The notes: a model not told the origin generated them from the sequence alone. Positions 51,475-61,004 are shown, counted from the stretch's first letter. The stretch: DNA of 64,000 bases from Sagittula sp. P11 (GCF_002814095.1 NZ_CP021913.1:3320001-3384000), one strand, 5' to 3'. Made by a program: numbers and translations.

Positions 51475-52767
51475 TCATCGCTTGCGGGCAAGCGCCTGCC
51501 TCCGGCGGTCGTAGGAAGAGCCGAGCCCGAGAGACAGGCGGTACTTCGTCACCGTGCGGCGGGCGATGCGCAGGCCGGACCGTTCGGCAAGGTCGACGAT
51601 GGCCCCGTCCGACAGCGGGTTTTCCGGGTCTTCCCGTTCCACCGCGCGCCGGACGAACTGCAGCGCGCTGTCGCGCGAGACGCCGTCGTTGTCGTGGCTG
51701 CTGCCCACCGCGCGGGCAAAGAAGGCGCGCAGCGGCAGGGCGCGTGTTGGGGTCTGGATCATCCGGCCCGACACGGCGCGGCTGATGGTGGAGGCGTGCA
51801 GGCCAAGCTCTGCCGCCACATCCTCCAGCGTCAGGGGCGCGAGATACGCCGGGCCGCGGTCGAGGAAGTGCGCCTGCCGCGCCACCAGCACGGCCGCGGT
51901 GCGCAGGAGCGTGTCGCCGCGGCGTTCCAGCGCCTGCGCCAGAGAGCGTGCCTCGGCCAGCGCGCGGCGGCGGGCGGCGCGGGCCTCCGTGCTGGCGGTG
52001 CCGTCGGCAAGGCGGTCCTCCTGCACGGTGATCGTGGCAGACGTGGCGCGGTTCAGTTCCACCGTCCAGCCGTCCGGCCCCTTCGTGGCGATGAGGTCCG
52101 GCGGAAGGACCGGCGCGGGCGTGTGGTCGAAGGCCAGCCCCGGCTTGGGGTTCAGCCCCTTGAGCTGCGCCATGATGTCGGGGATGTCCGATGTCTCGCA
52201 GTCGCAGAGGTCGGCCAGTTCCTTCAGCCGGTTCTTCGCCACGAGGTCGAGGTTGGCCAGCAGCGTCTCGACCTCCCATGTCAGCAGGTCGGCCTCGCGC
52301 GCCTGAAGCGTCAGGCATTCCGCGAGGTTCCGGGCAAAGAGGCCGGCAGGCTCGAATGACTGCAGCCGGTCGAGGATGCGCAGGGCGCGCGCCTCCGGCA
52401 CGTTGGCCAGCATGGCGATGGTGTCGACGGGCTGTCCCAGCCAGCCGGTGGGTTCCAGCGCCTCGGCAAAGCGCAGGGCGATCAGCCGGTCGGCGGTCTG
52501 CGGGAAGGCCAGTTCGATCTGCTCTGCGACATGCGCCAGAAGGCTGGGCCGGTCGGAAGCGATGGCCGCCACGGCGTCGAAGTCTTCCGAGCGCGCGCGG
52601 GTGAAGGCGGCCGGCGGGCGATAGGCGACGCAGGGGTTGGCCTGCGCGCGTTCCGCGAGGTAGTCGGAGAGTTCCTCGGACGACATGCCGAGGATGGTCA
52701 GCGAATGCAGCATCTGCCCGCTCATGGTCTGCGTCTGGCGCTGGCTGAGTCCCTGAAGCATTTCCAT
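51475..52767 (-). CDS. rpoN: RNA polymerase sigma-54 factor (nif-linked copy)
   Basis: A 430-residue sigma-54. The Gln/Leu-rich region I (LQGLSQRQTQTMSGQMLHSLTILGMSSEELSDYL), the core-binding domain and the C-terminal RpoN box ARRTVTKYR are present, with the HTH AELGLHASTISRAVSGR. The acidic region II is short, giving a compact protein. I take the ATG at 52767 (AAGGTGA upstream); a GTG at 52776 is possible. Rhodobacter species have nif-dedicated rpoN copies, and the place beside nifA suggests the same here. Confidence 0.95.
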   Translation of the reverse strand: MEMLQGLSQRQTQTMSGQMLHSLTILGMSSEELSDYLAERAQANPCVAYRPPAAFTRARSEDFDAVAAIASDRPSLLAHVAEQIELAFPQTADRLIALRFAEALEPTGWLGQPVDTIAMLANVPEARALRILDRLQSFEPAGLFARNLAECLTLQAREADLLTWEVETLLANLDLVAKNRLKELADLCDCETSDIPDIMAQLKGLNPKPGLAFDHTPAPVLPPDLIATKGPDGWTVELNRATSATITVQEDRLADGTASTEARAARRRALAEARSLAQALERRGDTLLRTAAVLVARQAHFLDRGPAYLAPLTLEDVAAELGLHASTISRAVSGRMIQTPTRALPLRAFFARAVGSSHDNDGVSRDSALQFVRRAVEREDPENPLSDGAIVDLAERSGLRIARRTVTKYRLSLGLGSSYDRRRQALARKR

Positions 52768-52866
52768 CTTCGTCACCTTACATCCGGGGCGGTTGAACGG
52801 GGGGCCGCGCAGGACCGGGCGGCAGAGAAAGCGGCGTTGCTGCGCGTTTCGTGGGCGATCGGGTCG

Positions 52867-53565
52867 TCATGTGGCACACCTGATGGCACCGGCGGGGGCG
52901 AGGGCCGGAAAAACCGGTGTCGCGTTGCGCGTGGCGACCGACTGGATGCGCCCGCCGTTCAGCGTCACCGTGCGGTCGCAGAGGCGGCCGACCTCTTCCG
53001 GTGCGTGGGAGATAAGGATCATCGGGATCTGGGTGCGCTCCTGCACGCGTGCGATCAGGTCGAGCGTGCGGGCCTTCAGCCCCGGGTCGAGGGCCGAGAC
53101 GGGTTCGTCCAGAAGCAGCAGCTCCGGTTCGGCCATCAGTGCGCGGGCGATGGCGGCGCGCTGGCGTTCTCCACCGGACAGGCGGGCGGGGCGGGCGGCC
53201 ATCAGGTGCCCGAGGTCCAGCGCCCCGATCACCTCGTGCCAGAAGTCGGTGCCCCTGTTGCGCGCGCCGAAGGCGAGGTTGCGGGCGACGCTCATGTGCG
53301 GGAACAGCAACCCGTCCTGAAAAACGAGGCCGATCCGGCGCTGCGCGGCAGGGACATTCACCCCGCGGTCCGAGGCATAGAGCGCGCGACCCTTCAGCGC
53401 GATGCAGCCGCGGGTCGGGCGGACGTGTCCGGCCAGGCAGTTGAACAGCGTCGACTTGCCTGAGCCGGAGCGCCCGATCAGCCCGATGATGCCGGAGGCC
53501 TCCAGCGCAAGGTCGAGGGTGAGGCGGAAATCGCCTTGCCGGTGGTCGAGGCGGATCTCGATCAT
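52867..53565 (-). CDS. modC: Molybdate ABC transporter ATPase (short form)
   Basis: A 232-residue ABC ATPase: Walker A GLIGRSGSGKSTLFN, Q-loop GLVFQDGLLFPHMSV, signature RLSGGERQRAAIARALM, Walker B LLLLDEPVSALD, H-loop LISHAPEEV. Most ModC proteins are about 350 residues with a C-terminal Mop/TOBE regulatory domain; here it is missing, so molybdate feedback on transport would be lost. It overlaps modB by 4 bases. Confidence 0.92.
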   Translation of the reverse strand: MIEIRLDHRQGDFRLTLDLALEASGIIGLIGRSGSGKSTLFNCLAGHVRPTRGCIALKGRALYASDRGVNVPAAQRRIGLVFQDGLLFPHMSVARNLAFGARNRGTDFWHEVIGALDLGHLMAARPARLSGGERQRAAIARALMAEPELLLLDEPVSALDPGLKARTLDLIARVQERTQIPMILISHAPEEVGRLCDRTVTLNGGRIQSVATRNATPVFPALAPAGAIRCAT

Positions 53566-54254
53566 GCGGGCTCTCCCTGCGGTGACAGGCGGCGCGACAC
53601 GGCCTCCGATGCCATCAGCGCGGCGCCCGCAAGGGCCAGCGACAGCAGGCACAGGCGCAAGGCCGCGTCTTCGCCGCCGGGGCTTTGCGTGACGGAGAAC
53701 AGGGCGAGCGGCAGGGTCTGCGTGCGGCCGGGAATGTTGCCCGCCAGCGTGATCGTCGCGCCGAATTCGCCCACCGCGCGGGCGAAGGCCAGCGTCAGAC
53801 CGGCCAGTATGCCCGGCGCCATCAGCGGCAGCGTGACGGTGGCGAAGATCCGGATCTCGGACGCGCCGAGGGAGCGGGCGGCGCGGCCCAGCCGCGGATC
53901 TATGCCCTCGGCGGACTGCCGGATGGCGCGGACCATCAGGGGAAAGCCCACCACCGCGCAGGCGATCACCACCGCCGATTCCGAAAAGGCGATGCGCAGG
54001 CCGAACTGCGTCCAAAGGAAACCGCCGAGCGGACCGTTCCGGCCCAGGAGCACCAGCAGCATGTAGCCCAGCACCACCGGCGGCAGGACGAGCGGCAGGT
54101 GGACCACGGCATTCACAAGGCCATGGCCGGGGAAGCGCCGCGTGCCCAGCAGCCACCCCAGCGCGATGGCCGGAGGCAGCGACCACAGGACGGCGAGCGC
54201 CGAGGCGTTCAGCGACAAGGTCAGCGCGTCGATTTCCACCTGCGTCAGGGTCAT
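53562..54254 (-). CDS. modB: Molybdate ABC transporter permease
   Basis: A 230-residue inner-membrane protein with five to six membrane segments and the EAA loop RAARSLGASEIRIFATVTLPLMAPGI that contacts ModC. The N-terminal LTLSLNASALAVLWSLPPAIALGWLLG and FARAVGEFGATITLAGNIPGRTQTLPLAL are typical of ModB. It overlaps modA and modC by 4 bases each. Confidence 0.95.
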   Translation of the reverse strand: MTLTQVEIDALTLSLNASALAVLWSLPPAIALGWLLGTRRFPGHGLVNAVVHLPLVLPPVVLGYMLLVLLGRNGPLGGFLWTQFGLRIAFSESAVVIACAVVGFPLMVRAIRQSAEGIDPRLGRAARSLGASEIRIFATVTLPLMAPGILAGLTLAFARAVGEFGATITLAGNIPGRTQTLPLALFSVTQSPGGEDAALRLCLLSLALAGAALMASEAVSRRLSPQGEPA

Positions 54255-54991
54255 GAGCCCTCCGCCGGAAGGGTTGCGGGCAGGGTGACAAAGCCCTGCG
54301 CGGCCAGCACGGCCTGCCCGGCAGGCGACACGAGGAAGGCCATCAGCGCCGAGGCGCCTTCCGGATCGTCGCCCTGCGCGACCGGGGCCACGAGGTAACG
54401 GATCGGCGGATGGCTGTCCTCGGGGATCTGCCAGACCACGGCGATGCCGGGTTGTCCGGCGGCGTCCGAGGCATAGACCAGCCCAAGCGCCGCCTCGCCC
54501 TGCGCCACGGCAGCGACGGTGGCCAGCGTGTTGCGCATCGGCACGAAGGCGGGCGCGACCTCGTCCCAGAGGCCGAGGCTTTCAAGTGCCGCCTTGCCGT
54601 AGGCGCCCACGGGGGCGGTTTCCGGATCGGCCATGGCGAAGACCTCGCCTTCGAGGGCTGTGGCCAGGGTGTCGGGGGTGACCCGCGAACCGGACGGGGC
54701 GATCAGCACCAGCCGGTTGGACATCAGCACACGCACGGCGTCGCCCTCGACAAGGCCCGCCTCAACGAGGTGGCCCATCCATTTCGGATTGGCCGACACG
54801 AAGAGGTCCGCCGGTGCGCCCTGTTCGATCTGCCGCGCCAGCAGGCCGGAGGCGCCGTAGCTGGTCAGCGCGGCGATGCCGCTCTGTTCGATGGCTGCGT
54901 CCAGTGCCGCGCCTGTGGAGGCGGCGGCCAGCAGCATCGGGTCGGCCTGCGCGGCCCCCGCCAGCAGACAGAGCGCCGCCGCGCGGATCAT
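54251..54991 (-). CDS. modA: Molybdate ABC transporter substrate-binding protein
   Basis: A 246-residue periplasmic protein with a short signal peptide (MIRAAALCLLAGAAQA). The ModA patterns LLAAASTGAALDA, YGASGLLARQIEQGAPADLFVSANPKWM, ADPETAPVGAYGKAALESLGLW and ALGLVYASDAA are present. It supplies molybdate for FeMo-co. The start overlaps nifW by 4 bases, so Mo uptake is tied to nif expression. Confidence 0.94.
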   Translation of the reverse strand: MIRAAALCLLAGAAQADPMLLAAASTGAALDAAIEQSGIAALTSYGASGLLARQIEQGAPADLFVSANPKWMGHLVEAGLVEGDAVRVLMSNRLVLIAPSGSRVTPDTLATALEGEVFAMADPETAPVGAYGKAALESLGLWDEVAPAFVPMRNTLATVAAVAQGEAALGLVYASDAAGQPGIAVVWQIPEDSHPPIRYLVAPVAQGDDPEGASALMAFLVSPAGQAVLAAQGFVTLPATLPAEGS

Positions 54992-55320
54992 TGCGCCACC
55001 TTCAGGCTGTCGATGACCACGAACTTCGCCTTCAGCTTGGCTTCCTCGTCGCGGAACACCTTGAAGACCTTTTCCTTCAGCGGCGTGCTCTCGACGAAGT
55101 CGCCGTAGGCGCGCTTCAGTTCCGCCCGCGCGGCGAGGAAGATCGCATCCTCGTCCTGCCCGGCAAGGTCCAGGTCCCGCAGGTAGCTGCCGAAACGGCG
55201 CATGATGTGCAGGCGGGAGACGTTCAGCACCTCCTGATCGAACGGCAGCAGCAGGTAGGTGAAGATGTCCTCGGCGGAGGAAAGGGTGTCGATGGTCTCC
55301 AGGACGGTTGTCTCGGTCAT
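54988..55320 (-). CDS. nifW: Nitrogenase stabilising/protective protein NifW
   Basis: A 110-residue helical protein with LSSAEDIFTYLLLPFDQEVLNVSRLHIMRRFGSYL and YGDFVESTPLKEKVFKVFRDEE, matching NifW. NifW associates with immature MoFe protein and helps P-cluster/FeMo-co assembly or oxygen protection. It follows cysE by 27 bases. Confidence 0.95.
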   Translation of the reverse strand: MTETTVLETIDTLSSAEDIFTYLLLPFDQEVLNVSRLHIMRRFGSYLRDLDLAGQDEDAIFLAARAELKRAYGDFVESTPLKEKVFKVFRDEEAKLKAKFVVIDSLKVAQ

Positions 55321-55347
55321 GTGTGTCTCCTTCGCGGTCAGGTTGGA

Positions 55348-56055
55348 TCAGTGGGGGAGGTGGTCCTGCGGCGGTGGCGTGCAGCCGCTTTCCGCGGCGC
55401 GTAGGGCGGCGTCGCGGGCGGCGAGGCGCGCTTCGAGGAAGGCCACGCGGTCGGCCAGCCGCGCGAGGCTGCGCCCGACCGGGTCGGGCATCAGGTGATG
55501 GTTCAGGTCGATGCGGTAGGGATCGCGCGAGGCCTGGCGGGTCTGCACGATCCGCGCGGGGATGCCGACGACCGTCGCCTCCGGCGGGACGTCCTCGACA
55601 ACGACGGAATTCGCGCCGACCCGGGCGCCTGCACCTATGGTGACCGGCCCGAGGATCTTGGCACCCGCCCCGACCATGACCTCGTCGCCAAGGGTCGGAT
55701 GGCGCTTGCCGGGCGACCATGACACGCCCCCCAGCGTCACCCCGTGGTAGAGCGTCACGTCGCGGCCCACTTCGGCGGTCTCTCCGATGACGACACCTGC
55801 GCCGTGGTCGATGAAGAAGCCGGGACCGATCCGCGCACCGGGGTGGATGTCGATGCCCGTGACCATCCGGGCGAGGTAGGACATGATCCGCGCGGGCGTC
55901 TTCAGCCGTTTCGTCCAGAGGGCATGCGCGGCGCGGTGGGCCAGCATGGCGTGCAGGCCGGGATAGGTCAGCGCCGTCTCCAGCCGCCCGCGGGCCGCGG
56001 GGTCGCGCTGGCGGATCGCGGCAAAGTCGTCGCGGATGAAGGCGAAGCGCGTCAT
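55348..56055 (-). CDS. cysE: Serine O-acetyltransferase (nif-linked CysE)
   Basis: A 235-residue SAT of the short NifP type. An N-terminal helical part ([41 protein letters not shown]) precedes hexapeptide repeats ([62 protein letters not shown]). It makes O-acetylserine to raise cysteine supply for NifS. It overlaps nifV by 4 bases. Confidence 0.95.
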   Translation of the reverse strand: MTRFAFIRDDFAAIRQRDPAARGRLETALTYPGLHAMLAHRAAHALWTKRLKTPARIMSYLARMVTGIDIHPGARIGPGFFIDHGAGVVIGETAEVGRDVTLYHGVTLGGVSWSPGKRHPTLGDEVMVGAGAKILGPVTIGAGARVGANSVVVEDVPPEATVVGIPARIVQTRQASRDPYRIDLNHHLMPDPVGRSLARLADRVAFLEARLAARDAALRAAESGCTPPPQDHLPH

Positions 56056-57224
56056 GACTGTCCCCCGGCCATCATCGCGGAGCGGCTGGCCCGGGTGGCG
56101 AGCCGCGCGAGTTCCTCGGGCGCGAGCGGGCGCTTGGTGCGCGTCGCGTGGGCACGGAGCAGGGGTTTCAGGCGGCTGAGCAGTTCGTCGCCCGAGGGCA
56201 GGCCCGCCGCCTCCAGTGCGGCGCGCAACCCGGCAAGGCCCGAGTGCTTGCCCAGAACGATCTGCCGCTCGCGCCCGAAACGGCCCGGTGCGCAGCGTTC
56301 GTCCTCGTAGGTGTCGGCCTGCTTCAGCAGCGCGTCGACGTGGATGCCTGCCTCGTGGGCGAAGGCCAGCGGCCCGGTGATCGGCTTCGATGCCGGCAGA
56401 GGACGCCCCGAGGCGCGGGCGACGGTTTGCGACAGGGCGGCCAGGGCGCGCAGCTCGATCCCGGTGTGAATGTCGTTGGCGGCCAGCGCGGCGGCGACCT
56501 CCTCCAGCGCGGCGTTTCCCGCCCGCTCGCCCAGCCCGTTGACCGTGACCGAGAGGTGCGTGGCACCGGCGTGGGCTGCCATCATCGTGTTGGCCGTCGC
56601 CATGCCGAAGTCGTTGTGCGCGTGGATTTCCAGCGGCAGGGAAATGCGCGTGCTCAGTTCCGCCACCAGCCGGTAGGCGCCCATGGGATCGAGGATGCCC
56701 AGCGTATCGGCGATGCGGAAGCGGATCGCGCCCGCGGCCTTTGCCACCGCCGCCAGTTTGGCGAGGAAGGTCGGGTCGGCGCGGCTGGCGTCCTCTGCCC
56801 CGACAGAGACCGACAGCCCGGCCTGCGTGGCGCAGAACACCAGCGCCGCGGTTTCGCGGAGCGCCCAGTCGCGGTCCTGCCGCAGTTTGCCGGAGAGCTG
56901 GCGGTCAGAACTGGGAACGGCGAAATGCACCCGCCGTACGCCGGTCTTCAGCGCCATGTCGAGGTCGGTCATCCGCAGCCGGCACCAGGCGACCGGCACC
57001 GCGCAGGTCAGGTCCTGCGCCAGCGCCCGGATCTCTGCGACCTCGTCGTAGCCCATGGCGGGAATGCCCAGTTCGACCTCTGCCACGCCCGCCACGTCCA
57101 GCGCCCGGGCGATGGCACGCTTCTCATGGAAGGAGAAGGCAACGCCGGCGGTCTGTTCGCCGTCGCGCAGCGTGGTGTCGCACAGGGCGACGGCATTCGG
57201 CGTACAGAGCGGAGCGTGGTACAT
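56052..57224 (-). CDS. nifV: Homocitrate synthase NifV
   Basis: NifV joins acetyl-CoA and 2-oxoglutarate to homocitrate, the organic ligand of FeMo-co. The 390-residue protein has the TIM-barrel start [30 protein letters not shown], the metal HxH in [34 protein letters not shown] and [12 protein letters not shown]. Length is normal. Confidence 0.96.
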   Translation of the reverse strand: MYHAPLCTPNAVALCDTTLRDGEQTAGVAFSFHEKRAIARALDVAGVAEVELGIPAMGYDEVAEIRALAQDLTCAVPVAWCRLRMTDLDMALKTGVRRVHFAVPSSDRQLSGKLRQDRDWALRETAALVFCATQAGLSVSVGAEDASRADPTFLAKLAAVAKAAGAIRFRIADTLGILDPMGAYRLVAELSTRISLPLEIHAHNDFGMATANTMMAAHAGATHLSVTVNGLGERAGNAALEEVAAALAANDIHTGIELRALAALSQTVARASGRPLPASKPITGPLAFAHEAGIHVDALLKQADTYEDERCAPGRFGRERQIVLGKHSGLAGLRAALEAAGLPSGDELLSRLKPLLRAHATRTKRPLAPEELARLATRASRSAMMAGGQS

Positions 57225-57269
57225 GGCGGGTTCCCCTTGACGGTGTTTGCTGCACGAAATCGGGCGGTT

Positions 57270-58472
57270 TCAGGCGTATTCCGGCTGGAAGCCGTCCGGT
57301 TGCGCACCGTCCCCGGACCAGAACGGAGACATGGCGCGCAGGCCGGCGATGATGCCGGGCATGACCTCCAGCACGTAGTCGATCTCTTTTTTGGTCGTTT
57401 CTCTCGATAGGGAGAAACGGATCGCGCCGTGGGCCGCGGTGAAGGGGATGTTCATGGCGCGCAGGACGTGGCTCGGTTCCAGCGATCCGGAGGTGCAGGC
57501 CGACCCCGAAGATGCCGCGATCCCGGCGGCGTTCAGCTTCAGCAGGATCGCCTCGCCCTCGATGTACTCGAAGGCCACGGTGGCGGTGTTGGGCAGGCGG
57601 TCATGCGGGTCGCCGGTCAGGAAACAATGGCCGATGCTGCCGATCAGGCCGTTGGCCAGCCTGTCGCGCAGCGTTGTCATGCGGGCCATGTCCTCTGCCA
57701 TGGTCGACATGACCATCCCGGCGGCGCGACCGAGGCCGATGATCGCCGGGGCGTTCTCCGTTCCGGCACGGCGCCCGCGCTCCTGGTGGCCGCCGCGCAG
57801 CAGCGGGCGAAAGCGGGTGCCCTTGCGCAGGTAGAGCGCGCCCAGCCCCTTCGGCCCGTGCAGCTTGTGCGAGGACAGGGAGAGCATGTCGATCTCGGTG
57901 TTCCTGAGGTCCATCGGAACCTTGCCCACCGCCTGCACCGCGTCGGTGTGGAAGAGCGCGCCGTGTTCGTGCGCCATCTCCGCGAGACCGTCGACCGGAA
58001 AGATGGTACCCGTCTCGTTGTTGGCCCACATGAAGGACACCAGCGCTACCTTGTCGGAAAGCGCGGCGCGGTAGGCGTCGAGGTCGAGCCGCCCCAGACC
58101 GTCGACCGGAATGCGGTGCACCACCACGCCCTCGTGTTTCTCCAGCCAGTCGCACAGCGACAGGATGGCGGGGTGTTCGACGGCAGAGGTGACGATCTCG
58201 TTCCGGCCCGGCATCACCTGAAGGGCAGACCGGATCGCGGTGTTGTTCGATTCAGTGCCGCCGGAGGTAAAGATGATCTCGTGGTCGAACTCGGCCCCGA
58301 TCAGGGCCTGCAGCGACCGCCGGGCCTGCCGGAGCGCGCCGCCGACTTCCGCCCCGAAGGCATGGATCGAGGATGCATTGCCGAACTGCTCCGAGAAGTA
58401 GGGCAGCATGGCCTCGACCACCTCGGGAAAGACGCGGGTGGTGGCATTGTTGTCGAGATAGATGGGGGGCAT
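57270..58472 (-). CDS. nifS: Cysteine desulfurase NifS
   Basis: NifS is the PLP enzyme that passes sulfur from cysteine to NifU. The 400-residue protein starts PPIYLDNNATTRVFPEV and has FTSGGTESNNTAI, the PLP lysine in LSLSSHKLHGPKGLGALY, GTENAPAIIGLG and the catalytic cysteine loop ASSGSACTSGSLEPSHVL. It lies 12 bases after nifU. Confidence 0.97.
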   Translation of the reverse strand: MPPIYLDNNATTRVFPEVVEAMLPYFSEQFGNASSIHAFGAEVGGALRQARRSLQALIGAEFDHEIIFTSGGTESNNTAIRSALQVMPGRNEIVTSAVEHPAILSLCDWLEKHEGVVVHRIPVDGLGRLDLDAYRAALSDKVALVSFMWANNETGTIFPVDGLAEMAHEHGALFHTDAVQAVGKVPMDLRNTEIDMLSLSSHKLHGPKGLGALYLRKGTRFRPLLRGGHQERGRRAGTENAPAIIGLGRAAGMVMSTMAEDMARMTTLRDRLANGLIGSIGHCFLTGDPHDRLPNTATVAFEYIEGEAILLKLNAAGIAASSGSACTSGSLEPSHVLRAMNIPFTAAHGAIRFSLSRETTKKEIDYVLEVMPGIIAGLRAMSPFWSGDGAQPDGFQPEYA

Positions 58473-58484
58473 CCTTGCGTCTCC

Positions 58485-59513
58485 TTACGTCTTCGCCACG
58501 GGCATGACGCGCACGGGGCGGCCAAGCGCGTCGCTGATCTTTTTCTGGATTCCGCCGAGCGTCTGGGCGGCCAGCTGGCAGCCGGAACAGGCGCCGGTCA
58601 GATGGACGAGCACGAGGTTGCCTTCCATGTCGACAAGCTCCACGTCGCCGCCGTCGCGGCGGAAGACCGGGCGCAGCTCTTCGATGATGCGGGCGGCAGC
58701 GATCGCCTCTTTCGCCGGGCTCAGGGCGGCAGGCGCCGGGGCGGCGGGAGCGGCGGGTTTCTCTGCCACGGCCAGGCCACCCTCCGGCATCGCGATCTGC
58801 ACCGGGGCCGAGGGCTTGGCCGGGGGCATGGGCGCGGGCGCCATGTCGGGGATGACAAAGCCCTGCGCCTTCTTCTTCATGGGTTTCGGGGCCGAGCCGA
58901 AGACATGGGCCTCGTCCGCACGAAGGGCGCCTTCGGCGACCATTGCGGCGTTCACGTCGGCCAGCAGCTCCTCGAGCGGTTCGCGGCAGGAGTTACAACC
59001 GCCGCCGGCCTTGGTGTAGAAGGTCACCATTTCCAGCGTCGTCAGTTTGTTGCCGCGAATGGCGCGTTCGATCATCCCGGCGTCGACGCCGAAGCACTTG
59101 CAGATCAGCGCGCCTTCCTCGTGGTCGTCCCCGTCCACCTCTTCGCCGGTGTAGGCGGCGACGGCGGCCTGCAACGCTTCCTGCCCCATGACGGAACAGT
59201 GCATCTTCTCCGGCGGCAGCCCGTCGAGGAAATCGGCGATATCCTGGTTGGTCAGGGTCTTCGCCTCGGCGATGGTCTTGCCGATGATGAGCTCGGTCAG
59301 GGCCGAGGACGAGGCGATGGCCGACCCGCAACCAAAGGTCTGGAAGCGGGCGTCCTCGATCACGTCGGTCTCCGGGTTGACCTTCAGCATCAGCTTCAGG
59401 GCGTCACCGCAGGACAGGCTGCCCACTTCGCCGACCGCATTGGCATCGGCCAGCGCGCCCGCGTTCCTCGGGTTGAAGAAATAGTCCTTCACCTTATCGG
59501 AGTAATCCCACAT
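58485..59513 (-). CDS. nifU: Fe-S scaffold protein NifU
   Basis: A 342-residue three-domain NifU: IscU-like N-terminal scaffold (cysteines in [26 protein letters not shown] and [10 protein letters not shown]), central [2Fe-2S] domain (LICKCFGV with [14 protein letters not shown]), an Ala/Pro-rich linker at about 210-255, and a C-terminal Nfu domain with CxxC ([13 protein letters not shown]). It assembles clusters for NifH and NifB. Confidence 0.97.
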   Translation of the reverse strand: MWDYSDKVKDYFFNPRNAGALADANAVGEVGSLSCGDALKLMLKVNPETDVIEDARFQTFGCGSAIASSSALTELIIGKTIAEAKTLTNQDIADFLDGLPPEKMHCSVMGQEALQAAVAAYTGEEVDGDDHEEGALICKCFGVDAGMIERAIRGNKLTTLEMVTFYTKAGGGCNSCREPLEELLADVNAAMVAEGALRADEAHVFGSAPKPMKKKAQGFVIPDMAPAPMPPAKPSAPVQIAMPEGGLAVAEKPAAPAAPAPAALSPAKEAIAAARIIEELRPVFRRDGGDVELVDMEGNLVLVHLTGACSGCQLAAQTLGGIQKKISDALGRPVRVMPVAKT

Positions 59514-59525
59514 TGGCCGCGCTCC

Positions 59526-59846
59526 TCAGCAGAAGGACTTGCCGCAGCCGCAGGAGCTGGAGGCGTTGGGGTTGTCGAAGACGAAGCCGGAGCCTTCCAG
59601 CCCGGCCACGAAGTCGATGGTGGTGCCGCTCAGGTGCGGCTGGCTTTCGGGGTCGATCAGCACGGTGACTTCGCCCGCGGTGACGATGGCGTCGTCCGGC
59701 TGGGCGGTCAGCTCCAGTGCCATGCCGTATTTCATGCCGGCGCAGCCGCCGCCCTGCACCATGACGCGCAGCCCGGCGACGGGCTGGCCAGCGCCGTCGA
59801 TGGCCGTCTTGATGGCGCTGCGGGCGGGTTCGGTGATCTCGATCAT
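59526..59846 (-). CDS. IscA/HesB-type A-type carrier protein of the nif operon
   Basis: A 106-residue A-type carrier with the three cluster cysteines (GGGCAGMKYGM, and CGCGKSFC at the end). Such genes (nif-IscA) often precede nifU. It probably holds or transfers Fe-S clusters. It is the first gene of the iscA-nifUSV-cysE-nifW-modABC run and has a sigma-54 promoter. Confidence 0.93.
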   Translation of the reverse strand: MIEITEPARSAIKTAIDGAGQPVAGLRVMVQGGGCAGMKYGMALELTAQPDDAIVTAGEVTVLIDPESQPHLSGTTIDFVAGLEGSGFVFDNPNASSSCGCGKSFC

Positions 59847-59893
59847 TGTGCCTTCTCCTGTCCGGTCTGTCGGTTGGTCCTGCGGTTGTTAAA

Positions 59894-59908
59894 GCAAGGA
59901 CCGTGCCA
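59894..59908 (-). promoter_or_regulatory. Sigma-54 (-24/-12) promoter of the iscA-nifUSV operon
   Basis: On the minus strand TGGCAC-N5-TTGC is an exact match to the consensus. The -12 element is about 48 bases before the iscA-like ATG. Upstream, TTGTC-N7-GACAA (59948-59964) gives TGT-N9-ACA, one base short of the NifA site. Confidence 0.88.
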
Positions 59909-60070
59909 TCCGGTCTTTCGCCGGGTTTTCAGCGGCTTGCCCGCCATTGTCGGGAACGGACAAAACCGATTGGACGGAAGCCGACAGTCGGTTGGCATGT
60001 TCTTCGCACTGTCCGCTTCGGGGGAGAGCGGGGGACCGAAGGCGCCGTGCCTGTGACCCGGCAGGGCGCG

Positions 60071-60517
60071 TCAGTCCCCGCCCGCGGCCTCCAGATGGTG
60101 CAGCAGCCACGCCCCGCCGAAACGGTCCGTCGGGTCGAGCCGTGCGGTGTGCGCCAGCACCGCGCGCGCCTCGTCCAGCGCGCCCAGCCGGGCAGCGCAA
60201 TAGCCCTGAGCGATCAGCGCCTGCATGTAGAGGCCGGGGGCGAACTCCATCGCGCTGAACGCGGCGTCGCCGGGCCGCACCGCCCGCCAGTCGGTGGCGA
60301 TGTTGAGTTGCCGGGCGGCGTGGGCGACCAGCACCCCGGCATGGTCGCGGGCCTGCGCGTAGTCGTGGGCGTAGAAGGCAAAGCGGTAGGCCGCCAGCCG
60401 CACCTCCGGATCGTGCGGCGCGGCCTTCAGCGCCCGGTCGATGGCGGCGGCGCTCTCCACCGGCCTTGTCCGGGCCGCCTCCGCCCCGGCCAGCAGGTCC
60501 GCGGCATCAATCGGCAA
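60071..60517 (-). CDS. Helical (TPR-like) protein of the nif cluster (148 aa)
   Basis: An alanine-rich all-helical protein with TPR-like spacing: AAAIDRALKAAPHDPEVRLAAYRFAFYAHDYAQA and QALIAQGYCAARLGALDEARAVLAHTARLDP. No family is recalled with certainty. It starts with TTG (60517) inside the end of nifQ (11-base overlap), so translation is coupled. A role in protein contacts for NifQ or FdxB is only inferred from position. Confidence 0.7.
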   Translation of the reverse strand: MPIDAADLLAGAEAARTRPVESAAAIDRALKAAPHDPEVRLAAYRFAFYAHDYAQARDHAGVLVAHAARQLNIATDWRAVRPGDAAFSAMEFAPGLYMQALIAQGYCAARLGALDEARAVLAHTARLDPTDRFGGAWLLHHLEAAGGD

Positions 60518-61004
60518 AGCAGTCCGCCCGTTCGTCGCAGTCGTCGCAGGTGGGCGAGAGGCACAGCGCGAACCCGGTGTCGGAACAGATCTGCCGGTAG
60601 AAGAATTTCTTCCAGCGCATGTTCTGCGCGTTGGCGGCCTTCAGCCCCGGCAGGTGCCGCGCGATCAGCTCCGAAAGCGCGTCACGCGAGACGAGGCCGA
60701 GGTCTTCCCAGAGATGCCGTCCTTCCATCGCGCGCCGCGCGAGGATCTGCGCCAGCCAGCGGACCTCCGGCGACGTGGTCCGTGCGCGCCACAGGATCAG
60801 CGTCGCGATGGCCTGCTGGTCGGCAGGGCGGTCGGGGGCAGGCAGGTCGAGGTCGGGCAGGGCTGTGCCGGGCGCCCAGGTGTCGCGCAGCGCGGCGAGG
60901 TCGGCCCCCGACAGCCCCAGCCGCTCGGTCAGGGGACCGAGACCGGCCTCCCGCTCTGCCAGCGCCCGGTCGAGGATGCAGGCCATGTCGGAAATGGTCG
61001 GCAT
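60507..61004 (-). CDS. nifQ: Molybdenum donor protein NifQ
   Basis: NifQ carries a Mo-Fe-S cluster and supplies molybdenum for FeMo-co. The C-terminal signature CX4CX2CX5C (CLSPTCDDCDERADC) and MRWKKFFYRQICSDTGFALC are clear. I start at the ATG at 61004 next to the conserved region (165 aa); an ATG at 61067, overlapping fdxB, would add 21 residues. Neither has a good ribosome site. Confidence 0.9.
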   Translation of the reverse strand: MPTISDMACILDRALAEREAGLGPLTERLGLSGADLAALRDTWAPGTALPDLDLPAPDRPADQQAIATLILWRARTTSPEVRWLAQILARRAMEGRHLWEDLGLVSRDALSELIARHLPGLKAANAQNMRWKKFFYRQICSDTGFALCLSPTCDDCDERADCFAD

